10,341 nt of DNA, taken from the NCBI GenBank assembly GCA_023426265.1, contig JAFABA010000095.1, forward strand, positions 1 to 10,341, in the 5' to 3' direction. Source of the stretch: Bacillota bacterium. Lineage in GTDB: Bacteria > Bacillota > Clostridia > Christensenellales > CAG-138. Within the stretch, counting starts at the first letter, position 1. Each line of letters starts with the position of its first letter. Below the pieces are notes generated by a model that worked only from the letters and a program-made list of their open reading frames with translations, was not told where the DNA came from and made no database searches. Of the stretch, positions 1-5,542 are shown piece after piece. The position numbers and the translations under genes were made by a program.

Positions 1-801
1 GCGGTCCAGCCATTCCTCCGTCAGCGCCTCAAAGAGCGCGGGCTGCTCGATCTGGAGGTTGTGCCCCGCCCGGTCCAGCACGGCAAACGTAGCCCGAGGA
101 TAGCGTTCTAAAATCTTGTACGCATCCCGGTAGCCGGTGGAAGCATCCTGCCGGGCAGTCAAGAAGAGCACAGGCTTGTCAAACCCCTCCTGCCCATCCA
201 GGTCAAAAGAGAATCCATACCCCGTCCGGCGCAAGTTCTCCAGATACGCTCCGTTTGCAAGCCGAACGCCCGGCAGGATCTCCCGCCTGTACCTCCCCCA
301 TGTGGTTTTGTTTTGTACCACAGCCATTTCAAAAAAATCCTCTCCGTTTTCATCCTTTACGGTGGAGAGGAACGCTTTATCGCAGGAAATGACGGTATGG
401 GCGGGAATCTCGCGCTTTTCTTGGCCGGGCACGATCATGGGGCACAGAAACAGCGCGCCATCTACCCGTTCTTTCAAATGCGCCGCAATGCCGCGCGCAA
501 GGTATCCGCCGTAGGACTGGCCTGCAACCAGGAAACTCCCTTCCGGGATCACGCGGTCTATAAACTCCAGCACCGTATGGAGCATGGTATCCGAGTTATA
601 AACGCTCTCCGAAGCCGCCGTCCTGCCCATGCCGGGAAGATCGGGATAGATGCGCCGGTAGCCGGAGCGCTTTGCAAATATGGGCTCCATGCACCCGGTC
701 ATCAATCGGTGGTCGGGATAATACCCATGCATCAGGAGGATGGGGGTACCTTCCCCATATTCTTCATAGTGCATGGTAAGGTTCTTTAGTTTGCATTCCA
801 T
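1..801 (-). CDS. Alpha/beta hydrolase, partial (3' end outside window)
   Basis: 267 codons are visible, and the frame is still open at the left edge, so only the C-terminal tail is missing. The protein is an alpha/beta-hydrolase-fold enzyme with no signal peptide, so probably cytoplasmic. Visible motifs: an oxyanion-type HG in LLMHGYYPDH; a nucleophile elbow G-Q-S-Y-G-G with Ser96; an acid candidate Asp219 in TARQDAST; and the catalytic His247 in AGHNLQIEQP. The Asp-to-His spacing and order fit the family. The cap region (about 120-190) has no motif I can tie to a substrate; esterase, proline-iminopeptidase-like or C-C hydrolase activity are all possible. The ATG at 801-799 is preceded on the minus strand by GGAAAGAGG, 6 nt away, which fixes the start. 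It is divergent from the ferritin/VIT gene, and nothing in context shows its role. Fold assignment is firm; substrate is unknown. Confidence 0.88.
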   Translation of the reverse strand, partial: MECKLKNLTMHYEEYGEGTPILLMHGYYPDHRLMTGCMEPIFAKRSGYRRIYPDLPGMGRTAASESVYNSDTMLHTVLEFIDRVIPEGSFLVAGQSYGGYLARGIAAHLKERVDGALFLCPMIVPGQEKREIPAHTVISCDKAFLSTVKDENGEDFFEMAVVQNKTTWGRYRREILPGVRLANGAYLENLRRTGYGFSFDLDGQEGFDKPVLFLTARQDASTGYRDAYKILERYPRATFAVLDRAGHNLQIEQPALFEALTEEWLDR

Positions 802-846
802 ATGCGGCCTCTTTCCTTTGGGCGTCTCGTGTTTTAGCAAGGGTGT

Positions 847-872
847 CGCATAAGCATTTTAATGCATAATGC
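847..872. repeat. Imperfect inverted repeat in divergent intergenic region
   Basis: CGCATAAGCATT and AATGCATAATGCG form an imperfect dyad around a central TT; the inner arms GCATT/AATGC (854-858 and 861-865) are perfect. It lies 46 bp upstream of the minus-strand hydrolase start. An operator is the simplest reading, but no regulator can be named. Confidence 0.4.
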
Positions 873-889
873 GAAAGGAACAGGGTTCT

Positions 890-914
890 AAAATCGATCC
901 ACCGGATCGATTTT
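890..914. repeat. Perfect 11-bp inverted repeat, 3-nt loop
   Basis: AAAATCGATCC (890-900) and GGATCGATTTT (904-914) are exact reverse complements separated by ACC. A shorter repeat, TGCCCC-GTTT-GGGGCA (914-929), follows directly. The element sits between two divergent genes, where a terminator would not be expected. It may be an operator, or a bidirectional hairpin with an A-rich left flank and a short T-run on the right. Confidence 0.6.
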
Positions 915-995
915 GCCCCGTTTGGGGCACGAACCCGGGCTGCCGCGGCGTACACTTGAATAATTATTTGGCGTATGCACGCCGCAACAGCCCCT

Positions 996-1024
996 TTGCT
1001 TTTTGCCCGCCAACATAGTACCAT
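996..1024 (+). promoter_or_regulatory. Weak candidate sigma-A promoter for the ferritin/VIT gene
   Basis: TTGCTT (996-1001) and TACCAT (1019-1024) are separated by 17 nt, about 60 nt before the ATG at 1086. Both hexamers deviate from consensus, so this is only a candidate. I saw no convincing promoter for the divergent hydrolase and no clear Fur- or MntR-type box. Confidence 0.28.
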
Positions 1025-1085
1025 AGACATGAAACATATTCCATGCTTTTACATGTCATTTCAATCAGCTAAGGGGGGAACGGAT

Positions 1086-1955
1086 ATGGAACAGGCGCGC
1101 GCAAAGATGTTTGAGGAACTTCAGCAGCATGAGCTGGATGGGGCGGCGTTGTATGCCCATATTGCAAAAATGGCGAAAACGCCCGAAGAGTGCGAGACGC
1201 TTCTCGCGATCTCCCGGGATGAATACAGGCACGCCGCCACGTTTGCGAAGTATTCCGGAAAGACGCTCAAGCCCCGCCGTTTCTTTGTAAACGCGCTTGG
1301 GTTTTTGGCGCGTATCCTAGGCTATACGTTCATCATCAAATATCTGGAGCGGGGCGAAGACAAAGACATTGATTTCTACCGCGAAGAGATCGACCGCATC
1401 CCGGAACTGACCGCCATACTCGCGGACGAGGAAGCGCATGAGGACCGGCTTTTGGAAATGCTGGACGAGGAGCGGCTGCATTACGTGGGCGATATGGTGC
1501 TGGGCATGAACGACGCGCTGGTGGAGCTGACCGGCGCATTGGCGGGCTATACGCTCGCCATGCAGAATACCGGGGTAATCGCCATGGCGGGGCTCATCAC
1601 CGGCGTTTCCGCCACGCTTTCCATGACGGCTTCGGGCTATTTATCCTCCCGGGAAGCCGGGGACAAAAACCCAGTCAAATCCTCTGCGTACACGGGCGTT
1701 GCGTACCTTGTCACCGTGGCGCTGCTCATCATCCCCTACCTGCTGTTCCCGCAGGAGGGCTACTTCTGGGCGCTGGGCGTTACACTGCTCATTGCGCTCT
1801 TCATCATCGCGGGGTTCAATTACTATACCTCCGTCGTGCGGGACCGCCCCTTCCGGCGGAGCTTTCTTGCCATGGCGGCCATCAGCCTGGGGGTTGCCGC
1901 CGTATCGTTCGGCGTAGGCCTGTTGGTAAAAAACGTGCTGGGCATAGACCTTTAA
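1086..1955 (+). CDS. Ferritin-like domain fused to VIT1/CCC1-type membrane transporter
   Basis: 289-residue membrane protein. Residues 1 to about 132 form a rubrerythrin/ferritin-like four-helix domain with the diiron pattern E16, E46-R48-H49 (ExxH), E88 and E115-E116-A117-H118 (ExxH). Residues from about 136 form a VIT1/CCC1-type domain beginning GMNDALVELTGALAG, with about five hydrophobic helices and the SGYLSSRE motif after the second. Proteins of this architecture (for example MbfA of rhizobia) are known or proposed to export iron or manganese, with the ferritin-like domain sensing or oxidising the metal. An in-frame ATG at 975 would add 37 residues, but ATG 1086 is preceded by AAGGGGGGAA at proper distance and starts the conserved domain, so I chose 1086. 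Its stop overlaps that of the convergent peptidase gene. Role in metal detoxification is inferred from family; the metal is not established. Confidence 0.87.
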   Translation: MEQARAKMFEELQQHELDGAALYAHIAKMAKTPEECETLLAISRDEYRHAATFAKYSGKTLKPRRFFVNALGFLARILGYTFIIKYLERGEDKDIDFYREEIDRIPELTAILADEEAHEDRLLEMLDEERLHYVGDMVLGMNDALVELTGALAGYTLAMQNTGVIAMAGLITGVSATLSMTASGYLSSREAGDKNPVKSSAYTGVAYLVTVALLIIPYLLFPQEGYFWALGVTLLIALFIIAGFNYYTSVVRDRPFRRSFLAMAAISLGVAAVSFGVGLLVKNVLGIDL

Positions 1956-2614
1956 AAGAAACGCAACGTGGCAAATCCGCCGCCGCCCGTTGTGGTGCGG
2001 AGCCAGTTTGCGACATCGATATGCTTGATGATGGATTCGTCCACAAACGCGATCTCCGTTTTGCCATCCGGTACATAGGAAAGCGAGACGATGGCCACCC
2101 AATGGTGCGAGTCCAGCGCTTTTTCCGCCCCGTTGTTGTGGTTCAAAAACGCAACGGGTAAGTCGTTTTTCAACGCTTCCTCCAGAAAACGGAGGACCGT
2201 ATCCCGCGCTGGGCGAAGATCCGGCTCTCTCGGAACGTCAAGCGCAGCGGCATCCACCTGTAATCCGTGCGCATTAGCGAAGCGCCCGGCGCCTTCGCAA
2301 TACTCTTGTGTCGTATGTACGCCGCGGGCCGTCGGCGTGATATAGCCCCAGAGCTCCTCCATCAGCTTGAGGCATTCGGCCTTCTCCGGCTGGGGGATAT
2401 GCTCTTTTGAACGCCGATGGTAAAGAAACAGGCTCGAAGCCGTGGTAGGCCCGCAGCCGGACATCCGCTGCCATATGCTTTTGTACCAATTCTGGTCGCA
2501 GCCGTGATAAACGGCGCCCGCTCCTTTTATTTGCAGCAGTTCTTCCCGCACGCCGAACACTTTACGGCCTGTGTTGGATTGCGGCATTGCATTTTGTTCA
2601 TCCATTCTTTCCAT
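1952..2614 (-). CDS. Putative C39-like (papain-fold) cysteine peptidase
   Basis: 220 residues with no signal peptide or membrane helix, so probably cytoplasmic. The motif MSGCGPTTAS places a nucleophile-type Cys54 at a helix start, as in C39-like and related papain-fold enzymes. A candidate catalytic His sits in SHHWVAIVSL (H170/H171), and an Asp/Glu in AFVDES (D192) could complete the triad, with correct order and spacing. The middle (about 75-160) has no motif I recognise. No ABC transporter or leader peptide is fused or adjacent, so it is not a bacteriocin exporter peptidase; the function is unknown. Start: the frame opens at a TTG (2629), but ATG 2614 has GGGAG 6 nt upstream; ATG 2605 is a further alternative. 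The gene is convergent with the ferritin/VIT gene and divergent from the LacI gene. Confidence 0.68.
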   Translation of the reverse strand: MERMDEQNAMPQSNTGRKVFGVREELLQIKGAGAVYHGCDQNWYKSIWQRMSGCGPTTASSLFLYHRRSKEHIPQPEKAECLKLMEELWGYITPTARGVHTTQEYCEGAGRFANAHGLQVDAAALDVPREPDLRPARDTVLRFLEEALKNDLPVAFLNHNNGAEKALDSHHWVAIVSLSYVPDGKTEIAFVDESIIKHIDVANWLRTTTGGGGFATLRFF

Positions 2615-2708
2615 TCCACGCTCCCGCAAGAAGGATATTGGGAATTTATTCAGCTACGGCGCGCGTTGTGATTGCACCGGCGTATTTTGTCCCGCTTCTG
2701 CTGCTTAT

Positions 2709-2717
2709 ACTATAACA
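2709..2717 (-). promoter_or_regulatory. Candidate extended -10 promoter for the C39-like gene
   Basis: On the minus strand the sequence reads TGTTATAGT, an extended -10 (TGnTATAAT-like) element. The -35 region is poor (AAGCCA). It would give a leader of roughly 90 nt before ATG 2614. The overlapping plus-strand pair TTGTCC-N18-TATAAC (2687-2716) could be an additional distal promoter for the LacI gene but is weaker than the one at 2805. Confidence 0.4.
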
Positions 2718-2782
2718 TGGTTCCGGCGTTTTGGCTTAAAGGATCAGACTGCCATTTTACCCGAATTCCGGCCACAGGATTT

Positions 2783-2798
2783 ACGTTACCGGTTCCAT
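2783..2798. promoter_or_regulatory. Probable LacI-family operator at the repressor's own promoter
   Basis: ACGTTACCGGTTCCAT matches the perfect operator ATGTTACCGGTAACAT at 3950 in 13 of 16 positions, including the uninterrupted core GTTACCGGT with central CG. It ends 6 bp before the -35 box of the LacI gene promoter. That position suggests autoregulation, by repression or by interference with polymerase contacts. The right half-site is degenerate, so affinity is probably lower. Confidence 0.55.
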
Positions 2799-2804
2799 TT
2801 CGTC

Positions 2805-2833
2805 TTGACAAAATCTGTTCCGCACATTACGAT
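2805..2833 (+). promoter_or_regulatory. Sigma-A promoter of the LacI-family regulator gene
   Basis: TTGACA (2805-2810) is followed after 17 nt by TACGAT (2828-2833). Predicted transcription start is near 2840, giving a leader of about 20 nt that contains the AGGAGA ribosome binding site (2845-2850) before ATG 2861. Confidence 0.8.
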
Positions 2834-2860
2834 GCAATTTAGACAGGAGATGGAACGTAT

Positions 2861-3889
2861 ATGCAGTTTACCATACACGACATCGCCCGCAGAGCGGGCG
2901 TTTCTCATACCACGGTTTCAAGAGTCATCAACAACTCCCAGAACGTGGGCGTCGCCACGCGGCGGAAAGTGGAAGAGGCCATCAAGGAGTTCAACTATAT
3001 CCCCAGCGCATTCGCACGCGGGCTTTCCAAAAATGAAACCAATATCATAGGCCTTGTGGTGCCTGAAATCCGTAACCCGTTCTTCGGTGATATCATTGAA
3101 GGCGTCACCCAGATCGCCGACGAAAACAATTTAAACGTCCTGCTCTACAATACGGATGAAAAAGTGCAAAAGGAGCAGCGCGTGCTCCGCATCCTGCAGG
3201 AGCACCGCATCCGCGGCCTCATCATCACCCCCGCGACCGGCCAGGAGGAATACAATGAGGAATACGTGGAAGCGTTTGAAAAAATGGACGTTCCAATCGT
3301 ACTCATTGACCGCAATATACTGGACAGCAATTTTGACGGCGTGTATTTTGACGATACCCGCGCGATCTACGACGCCACGATGCTGTTACTAAACGAAGGC
3401 CACCGCGATATCGTCATACTGGGCGGTAATAAAAAACTCAAGCTTGCCGTAAACCGTGTAAACGGCTACCGGCTGGCCCATGAAAGCATGAGCATTCCCT
3501 ATGCAGAAAGCAATATATTCTTTGACGATTTTACAAAAGAAAGCGCCTACGCGCTGACCCAGCGCATATTGGAGCGGGAGAAGCGGCCCACGGCGATCAT
3601 AGCTGTCAACAACATGCTCACATTGGGCTGCCTCAAGGCAATATTCGAGCGGGATATCAAAATACCCGAGGATATCGGCTTTGTGGGGTACGATAAGATA
3701 GAGCTGCTGGACGTAGTCAAAAGCAACATCTCCATCGTGGAAAAGGACGTTATCCAAATGGGCCGCAACGCCATGAAGCTTTTAATGGAACGCCTGAATG
3801 AGGAGCGTTCCGATCCAAGGAGCATTATGATGACAGCAAAGCTCGCGGCCCGCGGCTCTGAAAAGTTAACCCATAAATTCTCCCAGTAA
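2861..3889 (+). CDS. LacI-family transcriptional repressor of the sugar/polyol operon
   Basis: 342 residues, the usual LacI/GalR length. The N-terminal helix-turn-helix (about 4-24) reads TIHDIARRAGVSHTTVSRVI; the hinge helix (about 46-56) contains YIPSAFARGL, where Leu55 corresponds to the residue that wedges into the central CpG of LacI-family operators. Residues about 61-335 form a periplasmic-binding-protein-like effector domain with typical segments such as NIIGLVVPEI, VPIVLIDRN and GFVGYDKIEL. ATG 2861 has AGGAGA 10 nt upstream. The ABC operon starts 309 nt downstream on the same strand and carries two near-identical palindromes with central CG, so this protein is very likely their repressor, relieved by the transported compound or a derivative. 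A weaker copy before its own promoter suggests autoregulation. No intrinsic terminator follows; there is a T8 run at 3892-3899 without a strong stem. Confidence 0.95.
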   Translation: MQFTIHDIARRAGVSHTTVSRVINNSQNVGVATRRKVEEAIKEFNYIPSAFARGLSKNETNIIGLVVPEIRNPFFGDIIEGVTQIADENNLNVLLYNTDEKVQKEQRVLRILQEHRIRGLIITPATGQEEYNEEYVEAFEKMDVPIVLIDRNILDSNFDGVYFDDTRAIYDATMLLLNEGHRDIVILGGNKKLKLAVNRVNGYRLAHESMSIPYAESNIFFDDFTKESAYALTQRILEREKRPTAIIAVNNMLTLGCLKAIFERDIKIPEDIGFVGYDKIELLDVVKSNISIVEKDVIQMGRNAMKLLMERLNEERSDPRSIMMTAKLAARGSEKLTHKFSQ

Positions 3890-3937
3890 AATTTTTTTTC
3901 AAACACCGTTGACAACAATCTGACGAGCCGATATAAT
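3888..3937 (+). promoter_or_regulatory. Consensus sigma-A promoter of the ABC operon with UP-like A/T tract
   Basis: TTGACA (3909-3914) and TATAAT (3932-3937) are separated by 17 nt, a perfect consensus promoter, predicting a start near 3944. The A/T tract AAAATTTTTTTT (3888-3899) covers about -56 to -45, the position of an UP element bound by the RNA polymerase alpha subunit; it overlaps the last bases of the LacI stop codon. Such a strong core implies that expression depends on repression by operators downstream. Confidence 0.92.
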
Positions 3938-3949
3938 GAATTCAACAAA

Positions 3950-3965
3950 ATGTTACCGGTAACAT
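3950..3965. promoter_or_regulatory. Operator 1 (O1), perfect 16-bp palindrome
   Basis: ATGTTACCGGTAACAT is a perfect palindrome with central CG, typical of LacI-family operators. It begins about 6 nt after the predicted transcription start, a classic repressor position. A further CCGGTAA half-copy follows at 3969-3975. Confidence 0.88.
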
Positions 3966-4099
3966 ATTCCGGTAAATCCCAGGAACGCATTCCATTTCCC
4001 TCTTGTATCAAGCAGCGTTGCTCCCTCATAACCCCAAAAATAACGTAACCGAACAATGAAAATCCGGCATTATCACAATGCGCCCTTTCATAGGTAAAA

Positions 4100-4115
4100 A
4101 TGTTACCGCTAACAT
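4100..4115. promoter_or_regulatory. Operator 2 (O2), near-perfect palindrome
   Basis: ATGTTACCGCTAACAT differs from O1 by one base (G to C just right of the central CG). Its centre is exactly 150 bp from that of O1, about 14 helical turns, compatible with cooperative binding by a looping LacI-family protein or with a roadblock to transcription. Confidence 0.82.
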
Positions 4116-4148
4116 TCCGCATCTCGCAGACAACTACATTCGCACCGC

Positions 4149-4173
4149 TTTGAATTCGTCTCCCGAATTCAAA
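4149..4173 (+). other. Leader hairpin just upstream of the ribosome binding site
   Basis: TTTGAATTCG (4149-4158) and CGAATTCAAA (4164-4173) are exact reverse complements around a 5-nt loop TCTCC. The stem is followed by an A-run, not a T-run, so it is not a terminator in this orientation. It ends 11 nt before AGGAGG and could protect the mRNA 5' region or shape translation of the abundant lipoprotein. Confidence 0.6.
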
Positions 4174-4198
4174 AAAAGATAAACAGGAGGAACACAAT

Positions 4199-5386
4199 AT
4201 GAAACGAACCTTCGCATTGCTACTGGTTGTTCTCATGACGCTGTCCCTTGTAGCCTGCACCGCAGCGCCTGCCCAGACGGAGCAGCCGGCAGCGCCCGCG
4301 CCTGCAAATGAAGCCCCCGCGGCGCCCGCCGAACCCGCACAGGAAGCCCCCGCGGGCCCCATCGATTACAAGACGTTCAAAATTGATCCCAGCAAGATCC
4401 CGCAGGAAAAGCTCGACACCACGCTGTATGTGGCCGCCTCCGTCCGCGGCCTGGACAACCCGTACATCGTGACCATTATCCAGGGCATGGATATGTTCTG
4501 CCAGTATCTCGATACCATCGGCCAGAAGTATGAGAAGCAGACGCTCGATTCCGGCGGTTCCAACGACAAGGAAGTCGACAACATGAAGCAGTTCGCCGCC
4601 AAAGCGAACGGCAACGCCATCGCCTATTCCGACCCCAACGAGTCAGCCATCGCCCCGGCTCTGGCCGAAGCCATGGCCTCCTCCGGCGGCTACATCGGCA
4701 CCGCCTGGAACAAGCCCGACGACGTCGGCCCCTGGGACTATGACCCCAACTGGGTCATTCACACCTCGCCGGATAACGTGGTAGGCGGCTACAACATCAC
4801 CAAGGCGCTCTCCGACGCCATCGGCGGAAGCGGCGAAATATTCGTTCTCGAGGGCATGCTCGGCAATACCGCCGCGACCGATCGCGCAAAAGGCCTGGAA
4901 CAGTATTTGGCGGAGAACTCCAACCTCAAGGTCGTTGCGCGCGATACCGCCAACTGGGACACCAAGCAGGCTCTCACCTTAGTGGAAACCTGGCTGAGCC
5001 AGACCCCCAACGTCAAGGGCATCTGGTGCGCGAACGACAACATGGCGACCGGCGCCATCCAGGCGCTTGATAAGGCAGGCCTCAAGGGCAAGGTCGCGGT
5101 CGTCGGTATCGACGCCACCACCGATATGATCAAGGCGATCGACGAAGGCTTCGCGACCGCTACCGTCAGCTCCAACGGTTACCTCCAGGGCGGCTACACG
5201 CTGGCCATCTGCTACGCCGCTTGGGCGGGCCTCATTGATCCCACCGAAATGCCGCAGGAATTCCGGCAGTTTGCCACCCCTTCCATGCTGGTAACCCAGG
5301 AGAACGTCAAGGACTATATCGCGGAGTATATAGACAAGCAGCCCTCCATGGACTTCTCCGAAATCTTCTCCTGCAAGGCGGACTAA
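4199..5386 (+). CDS. Sugar/polyol ABC transporter substrate-binding lipoprotein (RbsB-like)
   Basis: 395 residues. A lipoprotein signal peptide (MKR, hydrophobic core, LVAC) puts the lipidated Cys at position 20. A Pro/Ala/Glu-rich tether of about 35 residues (21-55) follows, then a type-1 periplasmic-binding-protein fold (about 73-345, Peripla_BP_4 type). By comparison with ribose-binding protein, likely ligand contacts include GLDNPYI (N87), SDPNES (D145), ATDRAKGL (R229), CANDNMATGA (N280 region) and VVGIDATTDM (D305). A short extension runs to residue 395. ATG 4199 has AGGAGG 8 nt upstream. First gene of the LacI-controlled operon; it captures substrate outside the cell for the two permeases downstream. 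A strong intercistronic palindrome follows it, which fits higher production than of the membrane parts. Ligand is unknown; a pentose, hexose or polyol is typical of the family. Confidence 0.94.
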   Translation: MKRTFALLLVVLMTLSLVACTAAPAQTEQPAAPAPANEAPAAPAEPAQEAPAGPIDYKTFKIDPSKIPQEKLDTTLYVAASVRGLDNPYIVTIIQGMDMFCQYLDTIGQKYEKQTLDSGGSNDKEVDNMKQFAAKANGNAIAYSDPNESAIAPALAEAMASSGGYIGTAWNKPDDVGPWDYDPNWVIHTSPDNVVGGYNITKALSDAIGGSGEIFVLEGMLGNTAATDRAKGLEQYLAENSNLKVVARDTANWDTKQALTLVETWLSQTPNVKGIWCANDNMATGAIQALDKAGLKGKVAVVGIDATTDMIKAIDEGFATATVSSNGYLQGGYTLAICYAAWAGLIDPTEMPQEFRQFATPSMLVTQENVKDYIAEYIDKQPSMDFSEIFSCKAD

Positions 5387-5436
5387 AAGAGTCCCCCCTC
5401 GCCTTTATCGGGCGTAACTTAGGGAACCCTGCTTTG

Positions 5437-5464
5437 TGCGGCAAGGGAAGCTTCCCTTGCCGCA
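5437..5464 (+). other. Intercistronic stem-loop (28-nt perfect palindrome)
   Basis: TGCGGCAAGGGAAG (5437-5450) and CTTCCCTTGCCGCA (5451-5464) are exact reverse complements with no spacer; in RNA the central AGCT would form the loop, leaving about 12 pairs, plus a G-U pair outside. It lies 50 nt after the substrate-binding protein stop within a 156-nt gap. No T-run follows, so it is unlikely to be a full intrinsic terminator. Stabilising the upstream mRNA end, or partial attenuation, is the likely role. Confidence 0.8.
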
Positions 5465-5542
5465 TGAGGAATATCGCCGTTAAACTGAAATCAGCGTTAA
5501 TCGGGCTTCCTTAAGAATTTAGCTGAAACGGAGTAACACGTC

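Larger units (their letters stand above)
3944..4198 (+). other. Long 5' leader of the ABC operon
   Basis: About 255 nt separate the predicted transcription start from the substrate-binding protein ATG. The leader contains O1, O2, a 10-bp hairpin and the ribosome binding site AGGAGG (4185-4190). I found no recognisable riboswitch. A 13-codon ATG frame at 4056 lacks a ribosome binding site and is not counted as a gene. Confidence 0.6.

Noticed and set aside
975..1085. Upstream ATG at 975 extending the ferritin/VIT protein by 37 residues
   Set aside because: The extension has no ribosome binding site and precedes the family's N-terminus, while ATG 1086 has a strong site. The extension would also cross the candidate promoter.
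3892..3899. T8 run after the LacI gene as an intrinsic terminator
   Set aside because: Only a weak A/T-rich stem can form before it; the tract fits better as an UP-like element of the promoter that begins 9 bp later.
4056..4097. 13-codon ATG frame in the operon leader as a possible leader peptide
   Set aside because: There is no ribosome binding site before it, and no codon run or overlap that would suggest attenuation.
3950..4115. Operators read as CcpA cre sites for catabolite repression
   Set aside because: The TGTTACCGGTAACA pattern departs from the cre consensus (TGnAAnCG-type half-sites), while the adjacent LacI-family gene explains them directly.
3547..4362. 271-codon open frame on the minus strand across the LacI 3' end, the regulatory region and the start of the binding protein gene
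   Set aside because: It is antisense to two clearly real genes and to a consensus promoter, its product is low-complexity Ala/Gly at the start, and no family is recognisable.
5437..5464. Palindrome after the binding protein as a full intrinsic terminator
   Set aside because: No T-run follows, and the downstream permease has no visible promoter of its own, so transcription must continue at least in part.
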